Positions 10,479 to 22,126 are shown, counted from the stretch's first letter. The stretch is 64,000 bases of DNA from Parietaria judaica (GCA_954871525.1 OX940867.1:14175343-14239342), one strand, 5' to 3'. A program made the numbers and translations. The notes: generated by a model not told the origin, from the sequence alone.

Positions 10479-11818
10479 CGTATTCGTAACAAATCTTGAC
10501 TCCCATCTCTAGGTAGTCTGACTTTATTTGTTCGCTGAGAAACACTCTCATCAACTACTTCATATAATTGTAGTTCCGGTATATCTATTTTCTTATCACA
10601 AACATGTCACACACATATGGATATTAGAAGATCGTTTTGCTCCCACTATTACTTATACACTTGTATGAAGTCTATGTACTTAATGAAACCGAACATGTTA
10701 TGACATTAAGACGTCGATTCATATTATGAGACGCTTGATATACACCGTTGTTCTATCTGACCAGCTTATACAAAATGTACGTGAGCTGTGACTGTAAACT
10801 CTTCATGTTGTGTCAGTTACACATCCTCATTCAAGAACTTGAAAGACAGTCTTTATACTTTTGCCAATTTTAAGAAATGTGGCAACTTCTAGCAAAATCC
10901 TTACATACTTGAGATATGGCAAGGTGAGAGAAAACATTTCATTTGCAGCCCATACCACAGTTCTGGTAGAACCATTTCATCCCAGTCTCTCATCTTATAT
11001 GTCCACACATTGCCATCCATGTTCCTCTTTACGAAGATCCATTAACATCCATTGAGTTTTATCCATTTGGCTTACATGGAGTCTATCTCAGATTTCATGG
11101 CCTCAAGCCATATCTCATAGTTACTTTCTCCCACTGCTTCTTTATAAGACTTTGGTGTGCCATCACAAAAATGTTGAGTCCTTGCTTATTCGTAAGTCTA
11201 AGTAGGTTCAACTTTTAAGTGCATGGTGACTTCAGTCAGATCCTTGCAACATTAGTGTATCATATGACAGTTCATGCATTTCATGATGGCCGTTGTTGGC
11301 AGCCAATCTGAAGTCCTCAACCATTTGGGGATCTTGAGAATCATAAAGTGCTATGCCAACGTATCCTATCAGTTATTCCTCTAAGTTCAATGAGCCATAT
11401 TCTTATAATAAGTATGATGTTGTTCCCACTAGCATTTTAGTCAAGAACTCTTCTTTCTTAAAAGTTCCGATTTTACCATCAAACACTTTGTGGAGTTTTC
11501 GGTCGTAGTAAGCAAATACCCTCTTGTTCCTTAGGATGCCTCATGAACAAATAGTTGTCTGAATCCGAGCTTAGACCACCTCTTGGTGTGGATGTCGAAA
11601 TTCGGAGAACTATTTATGACTTAATGGGTTTCTCCCAAAAGCATATCTCATATGGTGTCATAGAACTACTGTTTGACGGAATACGTTAAGCGTGGTCGCT
11701 TTGAAGTGAAAATCTTTCCCACGGGGAATTAGGTTACTTCGTCCCTTTACATCATTGCCTGAACCTTGTATATTACGCGGTTAGGTTTCTCCAAACAAAC
11801 ATTTCCATAAAATGGACA
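10479..11818 (-). pseudogene. Old copia pol remnant (integrase end and RT start)
   Basis: Read on the minus strand, several short copia-like stretches appear in the right order. These are a TPYEI motif near 11660 (the integrase C-terminal side), YPKEQ/KVFVG-like wording near 11540-11460 (the integrase-RT linker), and WLEAMKSEIDSM near 11100-11065 followed by a KWIFVKRNMDGNVWTYK-like block (the RT N-terminus). Frames change repeatedly between them. The call rests on these short matches and on position between LTR, gag and integrase. Confidence 0.6.
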
Positions 11819-11826
11819 CTTGTAAG

Positions 11827-14675
11827 TAGTCCCCAAAATGCCTGAGCCGGGTTTAACCCGGATGGCAAAAAAAATTTAAAAAAACTCTGATCCGAATATA
11901 TCCGGATCCGTGTTTTCCGGATCGGGTTTTTATTAACCCGGATATCGAAATATCCGGGATTTAAAAAAAAAAAAGCCAACGGCTCTTTAATCTGGGCCGT
12001 TGGATCGGGTTTATAAGGTCTGCGGCAAAAGTACCTGACACGCGTCGAAAAATTAGGCCGTTGGAACCCAACGGAAATATTTGCCTCGAAGTCCTCAAAT
12101 AGATCCGTTGGGGCTTTATTACACCACTTTACTCGAATTCTTACACATTTTTCCCTACAAATACATCATTTCACCCTCATTTTTTACACAACTTCTTCTC
12201 TTCATCTCCAACTCTCTCAAATTCTCTCAAGCATCCTTTGTTCTGAAATTAGGTTATAGTTTAGCTATTTTATAATTATATAAATACTCTCAAATACTAG
12301 TTTAATATATAGTTTAGGTATTTTAGTTGCTATTAGTTATAGTTTTTATTAGTTATTAGTTTAATTTAGTTTATATTTCCGTTATTATTAGTTTAATTTA
12401 TCGTTTTTTAGTTTAATTTAGTTTATATTTCCGTTGTTATTAGTTTAATTTATCGTTATTATCGTTAATATGTCGAGTGGCAACAACCGTTCTCGAGGAC
12501 GTCCCGATGTCCGAGGGAAAGGACGGGCTACTATTCCGTCGCCGCGGTCGATTAATAGCGGGACGACTTTTAGTCAACATAATTATAATGTCGGAGTTAT
12601 GAATCAACATAATGTTCCCGGTTCTTCTAGCCTACCGTTACCGGCTCATCCTCAATATGGTGTCGGTGGCGTCGGTATGAACAAACAATTATTATTTTCT
12701 CAAGGTCACGTCGGTGGTTTTACGAACTTACTTAATTATCAAGGTACAAATATTCCGGATTGGCAAAGCCTTAGCAACGAACAACAATACCAAGCACAAC
12801 AAGCCCGCCAACACTAACAACAACACCAAGTCCAACAACATTGTCAACAACATTATGTTTCCCCCGACGTCGAGGTAAGTCGAGTTTAATTTAAGTAGTT
12901 AATTAATTAAATTATTATTTTAAACTTGATAGTTCAATCCGGTATTGGCGTTATTTCCGATAGTATCGCCAAAATTAGGAACACGATTTTATATATACGA
13001 TCATCTACTATGTGCACAGTTTCTTGGGAAGATTATTGCAGGGCTCGCGGTTACCAGGTCAGAACGCTTCAACCGGATATGCCGATCCGCTGGAACTCGA
13101 CTTACATGATGTTGGATGCTGTCATACCATACAAGGAGCTTCTTACAAACTGGATCAACGGCCCGGAGCACGACGACCATGAAGACCTCACTCCGGACGA
13201 TTAGCTAACCGCCATGCAATTCCAGGCTTTTCTTCACTTTTTTAATCAAATTACTATTGATTTATGTCATGTTTACTCACCCACGTCTCAGAGAGCTTTG
13301 CCCGCTATTTTCGATATACTTTGTCATTTTGAAAACGCAAAAAGTAATACTTTATTTACCGATGTACTAACCCCGATAATTGCAAAGTTCGAGTATTATT
13401 GGGGTTCTGACAAAATCCCATTTTTATATTGCGCCGCTGTAATCGTGGATCTGACACTTAAGCTTTCCAAATTGAAGGATGTCTTACATGCCATGCAAGC
13501 TATGACGGGGGAGCCCTATATGACGCACAATTACTTCGATGCGGATCTGAATATGAAGGCCCTTTACCGAGAGTACGAGCAAAAATATAACGACTTGGAA
13601 GATCAGATGGAGGAAACGAATCCTCAACAACAAACTCAGGTAATTTTTTTAACTTTATTTCTTAAGATTATTTTTTTTAATTTCCTAACATTACTCTAAA
13701 TGTGAATATTTTTTGTTCAATATAGGGCGGACGCGGGGCCGGTGGTTCACCATACGTGTACAATCACCGGTTATTTTACAACCTTACGGCTATTGGGCGC
13801 GACGGCAATATGGCATCATCTTCTTCACCGGGTTCACAAGGAAGTGGCAATTCGGGATCTCGTGTTCTTGGTCGACGTCAACGACGCAACACCGTCGACG
13901 AGTACTCCCGATTCTGTAACCTTCCTCCGACACCGTGCCCTAACGAAGGCCTCGACATCCTTCAATGGTGGCACGCAAATCGATCGGAGTATCCGGTTTT
14001 ATCCTTGTTGGCTCATGACATTCTCACAATCCCGGTCTCAACGGTATCATCGGAGGCGGCATTCTCAATGGTCGGAAGGATGTTAGAGCCTCGCCGCAAG
14101 TCTACGAGGTCATTGATGGTCGAGATCCGTATGCTTTCGAGAGATTGGATTATGGCCAACAAGCGACAACAAGAAAACGATATGTTCGACGGAGAATTGG
14201 CGAATTACTTTTCACATATTCAAATGTAATTCGTTTTCAATTGTTCGTTTTCTTATTGTACTTTGAATTTGTAACTTCATTTGCCTTTCGACATTTGGTT
14301 GTATTTGTACTTTCCCGTATCCGACCTTCAAGTTTGTTGAATAAAAAATGCATATTTACTTTCTTCTGTTGTTGTATGTTTTTATTTATTTCATGTTTAT
14401 TTTTAAATATTTAAAACACACAAAATAATTTAAGAATTTAAACATTTATTTTTTTCAAAACCGAACTTAAGTACCAAAATGTTAGATTTGAACAATTAAA
14501 CTAAATTAGGGACTAAACAATAAATAAAACAAATTTAATTAAATAAATAAATAAATACCCGGATCCGGATCAGTCCGGGATTTTTTTTTCCCCGGACCCG
14601 GACTGATCCTTATCCGGTTTTTAAAAAAATAAAATATAAACCCGGATGGGTTTTCGGGTTGGATTTTGGGGACTA
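11827..14675 (+). mobile_element. hAT DNA transposon inserted in the copia element
   Basis: Both ends carry the inverted repeat TAGTCCCCAAAAT / ATTTTGGGGACTA. The element is bracketed by a perfect 8-bp target duplication, CTTGTAAG (11819-11826 and 14676-14683). Subterminal regions on both sides are rich in CCCGG, CCGGAT and ATCCGG words, plausible transposase-binding repeats. It carries a decayed transposase gene on the plus strand. The insertion splits the integrase relic of the older copia element, so the hAT arrived later. Confidence 0.93.
12470..14229 (+). pseudogene. hAT transposase, internally deleted and with stops
   Basis: Exon 1 starts at the ATG at 12470 (MSSGNNRSRGRPDVRGKG) and is Gln-rich. 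It meets a TAA at 12815-12817 and ends at a good donor (CGAG|GTAAGT, 12874). After a 58-bp intron the sequence jumps to the middle of the catalytic region (IRNTILYIRSS, MPIRWNSTYMML near 13077-13112). A TAG at 13202-13204 interrupts one frame that otherwise runs to a second donor (CTCAG|GTAATT, 13639). The intron 13640-13725 joins in frame to the C-terminal exon, with TVSSEAAFSMVGRML and the dimerisation domain, ending at 14229. The BED zinc finger and first catalytic segment are missing, so this copy is non-autonomous. Confidence 0.88.
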
Positions 14676-14803
14676 CTTGTAAGGGGATCAATGATGTGAC
14701 GATTCTTTGTCTCTCATAAAAAGCCTTAAACCGATCGTATAAGATGTGCAGCGATTAATCATATTAAATGGTTTACATTTATATTGTTCGACTGGTTTCT
14801 TTA

Positions 14804-15060
14804 CTACATTTGTTTCTCTTGAACCCTTTCAAGTAACTTAGACCTACTTCCATAAAAGACATAGTCATACTCTCTAACAATCAGTAAAGTAATGTAGTAC
14901 CTTAAGCCTCCCATTTGCCTTAATGAGTAATGAGCTTCATACATCTTAATGTAATTAAGTCCAATACAACATTTTATCTCTGCATGTCCCTTTGAATGGG
15001 TTGTTATCAATTTGGGCTATATCAAATAAGATACACACACTTTGTAAGATTCTCAATCAA
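14804..15060 (-). pseudogene. Old copia integrase remnant
   Basis: The minus-strand frame ending at 14804 contains QMGGLRYYITLLIVREYDYVFYG, which resembles the copia integrase core block G-G-x-x-Y-F-I-T-F-x-D-D-Y-S-R-Y. Here the double aspartate is lost. It sits just upstream (in element orientation) of the hAT insertion; the remaining integrase continues on the other side near 11660. Confidence 0.6.
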
Positions 15061-15521
15061 ACAAAACAAGGTGTCCATCTTAATGGAGCTTGTTAATGTG
15101 TTTCTTATTGATTAGCGCAAGATGATAATTTCAAAAATATTCTTGGGTGAGTGGGCTTTATCTTTAACCTCACATGTACAATGTTAATAACATAGGCAAT
15201 ATGTTCAAAAAGTTCAAAAGTCATTCATTCAAATAATGTCAATGAAATTAAAATAATATTATGTATCATAACTTTTGTCTTAAAGAACAATTATAACTAC
15301 TAACAACTTTTAATAGAAATGAACTCAAGTCTTCAAAATGACACTCATTAATTAAAGACTCTAGCAGTCATTTATTTCACTACTAAATAATAATAGGAAT
15401 AAACTCAAGACTCTAAAATGACACTCATTATTTAGAAGCCTCCATCAACTGCTTCGCTAGGAAAGTCAAATAGGTAGGGGTTGTCGTCCTCGACAGGCGC
15501 GGCTTCCATCCTAGCTATGTT

Positions 15522-16140
15522 TCAACATGCCTCATGTCTCTCCTGTACTTCATTACCTGAAGACGAGGGGTTGTAGTCCCTCTTCCTCTTCCTTGTCAAT
15601 TCATTGTGTATCTTTCCTTTTCTCTTCTCATTCCTTTCCCAAAGTATGTTCCTTTCGTTGGTCAACAGTATGCCAAGAAGATTATGGATTTGAATCGAGT
15701 CAGAATCGAAAATCATCTCAACCGTACCGCCGAACTCTGGGGTAAGAGAATTCAGGATCGCAAACTTTAAAAGCCGCGGTCTAACGGAAATGCCTGCCGC
15801 GTTCACTCTGTCTGCCAGAGAAATCATTTTATCAAAATGTTCTTTAACAGACTGTGACCAGTGGCATCTTCTTTTCGAAGAGCCGATGTGTGATCTGGAA
15901 CCTCTTGAACTTATTGAGGTCCCTGTATCTTCTTTCTAAGAACCTTATCATGTGATAGGGCTCCAAGTGCTCACACTCCACTCTGACTGACGGTATCATG
16001 GATCCGAGCATAAGTTCATAAACATAAAAAGACTGACTGACATACCTATAGTAGATATTCAAGTCTTCTTGACCTCCCAGTAGGCCGGGGTAGTCTACTG
16101 GAACCTTTTCGACCATATGCAACAGATTTTCTTCCGAGAG
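15522..16140 (-). pseudogene. Old copia gag remnant
   Basis: Two open stretches on the minus strand, 16122-15844 and 15827-15522, are in different frames. The first contains QEDLNIYYRYVSQSFYVYE and LEPYHMIRFLERRYRDLN. The second contains KEHFDKMISLADRVNAAG, LLKFAILNSLTPEFG and LLTNERNILWERNEKRKG. The order and spacing resemble the UBN2-type gag of plant copia elements, where a short helical domain precedes the zinc knuckle. No zinc knuckle is visible before the stop. Position between leader and integrase supports the call. Confidence 0.6.
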
Positions 16141-16199
16141 TACACTCCTCAGATTCTTATACCAATCATCAAAATTCGCAGAGTGTAGCGGGTTCTACT

Positions 16200-17160
16200 T
16201 AGTTACCTTTAGAAACATTCCCCTTGCTCCCATAACCATTATGAAAGCCTAACATTAGCAAACTTATTAGTTGAGCATAAATACATAATAGCACTAAAGG
16301 ACTTTTAATAATGCTATTTGTCATAAATAATAAATGCAGTAACCCTCATCTACCATTATTATTATTGACATAGAGTAAAATAACATTTATATCTATTTAG
16401 TTATAGAATAAAACTACCCTTTTACTCTTAACTCTTTTAAAGATCTAAGAAGTCCTTAGTTGCCTAATCCTATTAGGGTTTCCTATGGTTCGAAAAAGAC
16501 CTTAACATCTCTAGTTGCCTAATCCTATTAGGGTTCATTGGTCAAGCACCACCCTACTTTGAACCGGCGGACAACAAGGTCCTTCGCGCCTTCTCAAAAT
16601 CGAACAGAGAATCCATCCTACCCTGATAGGTCTGTCCAGAACGATCGAGAGCTTGACGAGGGTCCAAAATAGGAAAACTAGACACTTGATATTCTTATTG
16701 AGGGGTTTTAATTAAACTAACCAATTAGTTTGTTCCAGTTCCTTTAAAACAACTTTAGCACTAGATTAATAATTAACGAACATAAATTAGACAAAAGACT
16801 ATGCTAATTAAAGACTTATCTAATAAATCTTAATGATTCTAATTAATCCAATTAACAATCATATAATAAATTGATAAAGTAATTGAACAATGTCAAATTT
16901 ATTCTAACATTATCCTTAGTTAAACCACTTCAACTTATAATGTGACATGAGATTTTAATTTATTATTTATTAACATTACTATTTCTATAACAATTAAAAT
17001 AAATTAAAAGACCTAATCAATATAAGAAAAGACAATTAAAATCTTATGATTTCCTTATTAGAGATAATTTCATAAATTATTTTCGGGAAAAATAAATGAT
17101 TGATTACTATAATTACATTAATTAAAGCACCTTTAAAATTATAATTTTTTATGTAATTCG
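16200..17160 (-). other. Leader-gag interval of the old copia element
   Basis: This stretch is mostly AT-rich with no frame. It contains a direct repeat of AGTTGCCTAATCCTATTAGG starting near 16456 and again near 16517. I see nothing else in it. Confidence 0.4.
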
Positions 17161-17560
17161 GGTCGGGTCGGGTTACGATTCGGGTCTAGAAAGTCAACCC
17201 GGGTCGTTAACCCCGTCTGGCCCGTGGCCCATATGGGCTTATCCGTGGGCCCCCACACGAAGAGCCCGTGGGCTCCCTTCATTCGGGCAAAGCCCGTGGG
17301 CGAGGAAAGCCCTTAGTCCCGTGGGCTGCCCACGCTGGGCTGAAGCCCGTGGGCGAGGAGGCCCATTTGGGCCTGATCTGGGCGTGGGCAAATACCCCCA
17401 CTTGGGCCTGACCCTTGCTATCAGCCCATGGGCAATTAGTGCCCATTTGGGCATCCTATTAGTGGCTGGGCTCTAGCAGCTCGTGAGCCACAAAATCACG
17501 TGGGCCTGGTCTCATACCAGCCCAAAATTGGGCAGCGATTTGGGCCGTGCCCAATAGCCC
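17160..17560. repeat. GC-rich palindrome cluster in the copia leader
   Basis: A sharp GC-rich island in AT-rich DNA, built from short near-palindromes such as GCCCGTGGGC, GCCCATTTGGGC and GCCCATATGGGC repeated many times at irregular spacing. It begins with GGGTCGGGTCGGG runs. A proline/glycine-rich open frame here (17239-17454) is a by-product of the repeats. It lies between the primer site and gag, where the RNA leader would be. Confidence 0.7.
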
Positions 17561-17883
17561 AAAACCCGCAAACCTTAGGGTTTTATTCCTAGGGTTTCGG
17601 CGGCTAATCCAATGGCCGTGATCGCGCCGTCGTGGTGGCGGCGCGAGGAAATCCGCGCCGTAGCCACTTCGGTGTTTTCGCGGCCAAATTCCCGGAATTC
17701 ACAAAATAGGTAATTTTTTTATAAAATATATTATCTTTAACCCAATTTCATAATTCCGACAATTTAATTTTCACAAAATTATTTTGACCCATAAACGCTC
17801 CCACTAAATTTCCGGAACCTCTAATCAATACTAAAAAATAATATAAACAGAAAAATCCAATAATAGCTAGTCACCGAAGAATT

Positions 17884-17896
17884 GGCTCTGATACCA
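17884..17896 (-). other. Primer-binding site (tRNA-iMet type) of the old copia element
   Basis: The minus strand reads TGGTATCAGAGCC, one base from the LTR edge at 17898. This is the standard initiator-methionine tRNA primer site of plant copia elements and fixes the orientation of the element. Confidence 0.9.
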
Positions 17897-17897
17897 T

Positions 17898-18515
17898 TGT
17901 TGGGTTTTTCTAAGATATTCTCATCTCCGGAAGCGGAAATTCCGAAGAATCCTAGAAAACAATACAATCGAGATGACATAGCTATAATCAAGATACATAC
18001 CGATTTGAGAATATATTCTCTACAGAACGCTTACTTACTTTATCTCCGAGCGAATCTCCAAGTTGTTCCCGCGATGATGCGCCTAGCTTCTCCTTTGCTC
18101 CACGTCGATCACAAGCCGCTCAAATGTTCGGCCTCTACGTAGTCCACCACGTCGACAATCGGAACACCTTTATGGCCGGAAATCACCCTCTCCGAATACT
18201 AGCTCTTCGAGGATGATTAGAGCACGAATAAGACTTAACGGGAATAGTACTCTCTCTTTGGAAATGCTATGAATAGTGCTCGTGAATAGTGAATTGTGTG
18301 CTATGAGAGATGGTGCATGAGTTCTCTATTTATAGGGAGAGGAGAATCATCTCCATTAATGAGAATCATCCCCATTAAGGAGAATGATCGCCATTAATGT
18401 GTATCTCATGTAATTAATAAGTTTCTTTTTTAAGAAGATCTCATCTTATTAAGGAAAGGGATATATGTAATTAATATATTGATTAGTCAACTATATTAAT
18501 TACACATGATTCTAA
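17898..18515 (-). repeat. 5' LTR of the old copia element, truncated
   Basis: This block matches 7336-7983 base by base, with substitutions and small gaps, up to ATGATTCTA. The similarity then stops, about 90-100 bp short of the end of the left LTR, so the outer U3 end has been lost. No target duplication can be tested on this side. Confidence 0.85.
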
Positions 18516-21134
18516 CTAGGGATTGCTTTAGCTTTGCTAATTTCGTATATTTTGCTCCTTGAATTTCAATATTTTTGAAGAATGTCTTTTAATTTTTTAT
18601 TTTATTTTATAAAATAACATGTCCCGCAAATGTTTAAAACAAACGGAAAATTTTTAGGAGCTGTGCATACGACTTAAATAATCCAATTTTGTCAATTTTA
18701 TTTTGTATTTAATAGAGAAGAAAAATAAATATATAAAAAAAAAAAAAAACTCTCCAATAAGTCATATGTTGGATACAAGTTGATATTTTTCTTCGGTTTT
18801 TTATATATATATATATATATAAAGAACGATATGTTACTTTCTAAAATTTTAAGATACATTATTGCTAAGTATTTAAACAAAAAAGAAAGTCAATATCAAA
18901 CCGTTTTGAAGTCGATTTCTCATCAATTTATGCTAATGTGAAACTATTAATAAATAAATACAAATCCTCTCATAATCGTTATCATTCTATAGGTTATTAT
19001 TGGTTTAAGGATTATCGAACATAACATGAATAAATTGACTAAAAACCAACGAATCCTCAACAAACTTTATAAAAATAGCTTTGATTTATCGATAATTTAA
19101 AAAAATATATATATCAAGAATTTACGATAGCTAAAAGTAATAATTACAATATATTATACGACTACATTGTACGTACTATTATTCACGTACCAATAAATTA
19201 TAGTATATTAATTATACGTCAATATTATTTTTCTAAAATTGGTATTGAAGAGATTATATATTGTTGCACTATATATATAAATTATGTTTACATTTCGTAG
19301 ATAACGTGTTGAAAATAACGATAAATCAAATTATTATGAAATATCGATCGAACAAGCCGTGATCAATCAATAAATCGGTAAAATCTAACTGTCGAGAAGA
19401 TAACTGTATATAATGATAAATACTGAAACATTATTGCATATTAATAAATACTGAAAGAGACATTATTGCATATTACTATTTTCACATAATAGTTGATTAC
19501 CAACAAAAACAAAATCATAAAAAAAAAAAAAAAAAATCAGTTATTATGTGCTGATGACTTTTTAGGTCAGAATTTTATTATTCGTATTAAGCAAAACTAT
19601 TTAAATTACCTTACATAATTATATTATAATTGTATTAACACAATCTTTGTTACTTCCCTTTCAACTATGATAGAGATTTATATACTTCCAATTGATTGAT
19701 CGCAAATACTGGCATTGACTCTCTATATAAAATAATATATATTAAGCAAATAAATTAAAATAGTTTAAAAAATAGTTACAGAAAATAATAGCTGTATTTG
19801 TTTCCAATAGTTGACAAAGATAATAATTAATTGGCCGGTCATAGCACTTTTACACTTTATGTTTATGGAACACTTTAACACGTTTTTATTAAATAATTAT
19901 TATACTTACTCTCCTAATAATAATAATTATACTTTCTCTTCTAATAAATAATACTAACGCTTTCTCTTCAATATTAATTGAATTTTATTTCAGTATAACA
20001 ACTCGTACTTATAATTAATATTGTCCCCTAAAATTTGCATTTTAAATATTTAAATTAGGATTACATTCTCTTATAGTCCAAAAATTAAACTCAAAAAGTA
20101 CTTCCATGAATTTGCTAGAAAGGAAGAAAAAATGGAAAAAGTAAAATAAAAATTAGTTATTGTTTGTAACATCCTTCTCGATACTGTCAAAAAAAAAAAA
20201 ACATCCTTCTCGATGGAAAATTTAATAATCACTGATGATTGGTGTATCTACAAACACAAAAATAGGTACTTATGTTGCAGACAATAGAACTTTGTTAAAG
20301 TAGTACTCAATAAATTAATAACTTTGATTAAATAATAATTTTGATTTTTTTTTATTTTCACAAAATTATTACACGATAAATCAATAATTTTGATAATACA
20401 ATAAATTTTTTAATTTTAAAATTATTAATTTATGGATGTCCTACTATTATATCATAAAAATATAACTTCATAAAAATTGTAGGACTTTCGAATTATTGGA
20501 TTAAACTGCTAGTGGTGACATGTTTTAAGTGATACACGTGTATTGAGTCACACCACGTATTACTTTTGATGGGATTAAATCAATAATTTATAATTTTTAA
20601 GGGTTATACTGATAAATTATTATAAAAGAAAAAAAAATGTAACCAAATTTCCTCTACTCCTAGAACTTATGCCGTTAATTTTTTTAATTTTTTGAAAGGA
20701 CAAATATTTTCAAGAGTTTGCCTAAAATTAGGCCCATTAATATTCCATCTTTGAGCCCAAAACCACGCATCATAATAGTCGGCGAAACTCTAGCTCTTTC
20801 CAGGACACGGTACCGGAGAATCAATCACAGCCGTTGAAAAATATCGTTGAAAACGTAGATCGACCGTCCGATGAAGGCGACAAATAATCAAAGTGCAAAG
20901 TACAGCAAAGTTATAATATTTGCAAGTCGACCCCTATACAAACTACTATTTCGATATCTGCCCCCCAAGACGAGGCAATAATAAGTTGAACGTGTATAGA
21001 ATAAAGAAATTATTTTCGAACAACCTAGAAACTCCCTCCACGGATCGTGTCAGGTTGTTCTTGATCTCCAATTCGCTCCTCGCTGATTTCCTCTTCCGAT
21101 TCCGATCTCAATTTCGAAATTGGATCGCTTAAAG
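18516..21134. other. Intergenic DNA and upstream region of the RMA gene
   Basis: Very AT-rich, with short AT runs (for example 18804-18822) and A runs. A short direct repeat of ACATCCTTCTCGAT occurs at about 20170 and 20203. No coding region was found. The part from about 20720 to 21134 is richer in CG-containing words and is the likely promoter and 5' untranslated exon of the downstream gene. Confidence 0.5.
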
Positions 21135-21430
21135 GTTCGATGATTTTCGATTTTCCCCCTTTCTTAAATCTCTGAATTTCGTTGTCCATGGCGTTTTTTT
21201 TTCATGCTTTTCTGGGTTATTTTATGCTTGAGATATTGATTGATATGACTATACGATTATCATTTTTCGTTAGTAATTATAGAATTCGATGTAAAAATTG
21301 ATGAATAGATTGTGAAGTTTTTCGTATCTGCATGAGGGTTTAGTTTTGGGATTTTGTTGATGATCAGATTGGCAAATTTATCTTCTTTTTTTTTTTTTTT
21401 CTTAATTGATTTTGGTTCTGTGTTTAACAG
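21135..21430 (+). other. Probable intron in the 5' untranslated region of the RMA gene
   Basis: A possible donor AAAG|GTTCG lies at 21134/21135. The acceptor is strong: a long T run at 21387-21401, then TGTTTAACAG|G ending at 21430, 24 bp before the ATG. Leader introns are common in plant genes of this kind. The donor choice is uncertain. Confidence 0.5.
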
Positions 21431-21454
21431 GAAATTGTGATTGAGAATTTCGGA

Positions 21455-22126
21455 ATGGCGAGTGGGTTTGGGGAATCAACGAGCGTACCGTCTCAAACCC
21501 CGTCGTGCTCGGGGAATGGATCGAACGACCCCGGTGATTTTGAGTGCAACATCTGCTTTGAATTAGCGCAGGACCCGATCGTGACTCTCTGCGGGCACCT
21601 CTATTGCTGGCCCTGCCTGTACCGATGGCTCCACCACCACTCGCACTCTCAGGAGTGCCCGGTTTGCAAGGCCCTCGTTCAGGAGGAGAAGTTGGTGCCG
21701 CTGTACGGCCGGGGCAAAACGCAGTCCGACCCGAGGGCGAAATCGTACCCCGGCATTGAGATCCCGCACCGGCCGGCGGGGCAGAGACCAGAAACCGCCC
21801 CTCCCCCGGAGCCGAACCAGTTTTCCAACTTAGGGTTCGGGTTCATGGGCGGTTTCGTCCCCATGGCGAGGATTGGAAACTTCACCTTGTCCACCGCTTT
21901 TGGGGGACTGATTCCGTCATTGTTCAACATTCAGCTTCACGGTTTTCCAGACGCCACTGTGTACGGGACGACTTCTGGGTACCCTTACGGGTTCCATTCG
22001 TTCCACGGAGGCCACGCTCACGGGTTCCCACAGCCCACCGGACGGGGCCAACAAGCCGACACTGTATTGAAGAACCTGCTTCTCGTGATCGGAGTATTCG
22101 TTATCCTCGCGCTGCTTTGCTGGTGA
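21455..22126 (+). CDS. RMA: RING membrane-anchor E3 ubiquitin ligase (RMA/RNF5 type)
   Basis: This 223-residue protein is encoded without an intron. The start is the ATG at 21455 (MASGFGES); an upstream in-frame GTG is not used. Residues 31-71 form a C3HC4 RING finger with Cys31, Cys34, Cys46, His48, Cys51, Cys54, Cys68 and Cys71 (CNICFELAQDPIVTLCGH...CPVCK). A basic stretch and a Pro/Gly-rich middle follow, and residues about 204-221 form one C-terminal membrane segment (LKNLLLVIGVFVILALL). This plan (N-terminal RING, C-terminal anchor) is that of plant RMA1-3 and animal RNF5. Family members ubiquitinate membrane and secretory proteins at the ER; RMA1 homologues act on aquaporins. Localisation and substrates here are inferred. 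All zinc ligands are present, so it looks functional. Confidence 0.95.
   Translation: MASGFGESTSVPSQTPSCSGNGSNDPGDFECNICFELAQDPIVTLCGHLYCWPCLYRWLHHHSHSQECPVCKALVQEEKLVPLYGRGKTQSDPRAKSYPGIEIPHRPAGQRPETAPPPEPNQFSNLGFGFMGGFVPMARIGNFTLSTAFGGLIPSLFNIQLHGFPDATVYGTTSGYPYGFHSFHGGHAHGFPQPTGRGQQADTVLKNLLLVIGVFVILALLCW

Larger units (their letters stand above)
7336..18515 (-). mobile_element. Old Ty1/copia LTR retrotransposon carrying nested insertions
   Basis: Two similar LTRs (7336-8075 and 17898-18515) bracket the block. A tRNA-iMet-type primer site is next to the right LTR, and a purine-rich tract (minus strand AAGTGGGAGAT) is next to the left one, so the element points to the minus strand. Between them, on the minus strand, lie a GC-rich leader, a broken gag, pieces of integrase and RT, then unreadable 3' sequence. 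A 2849-bp hAT element (11827-14675) sits inside the integrase relic and a smaller hAT-like element lies at 9802-10470. Every frame is decayed. Confidence 0.85.

Noticed and set aside
17239..17454. Pro/Gly/Arg-rich minus-strand open frame with repeated PKWG-like words
   Set aside because: It is the translation of the GC palindrome cluster; there is no start context or domain.
17884..17896. TGGTATCAGAGC-type words (here, 55409 and 62285) as possible tRNA gene ends
   Set aside because: Each is next to an LTR edge and is a primer-binding site; no cloverleaf can be drawn around any of them.
7335..18142. Similar proteins of about 100 and 86 residues at 7335-7640 and 17882-18142, looking like a small duplicated gene family
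   Set aside because: Both lie in the two LTRs of the old copia element; the similarity is LTR identity, not gene duplication.
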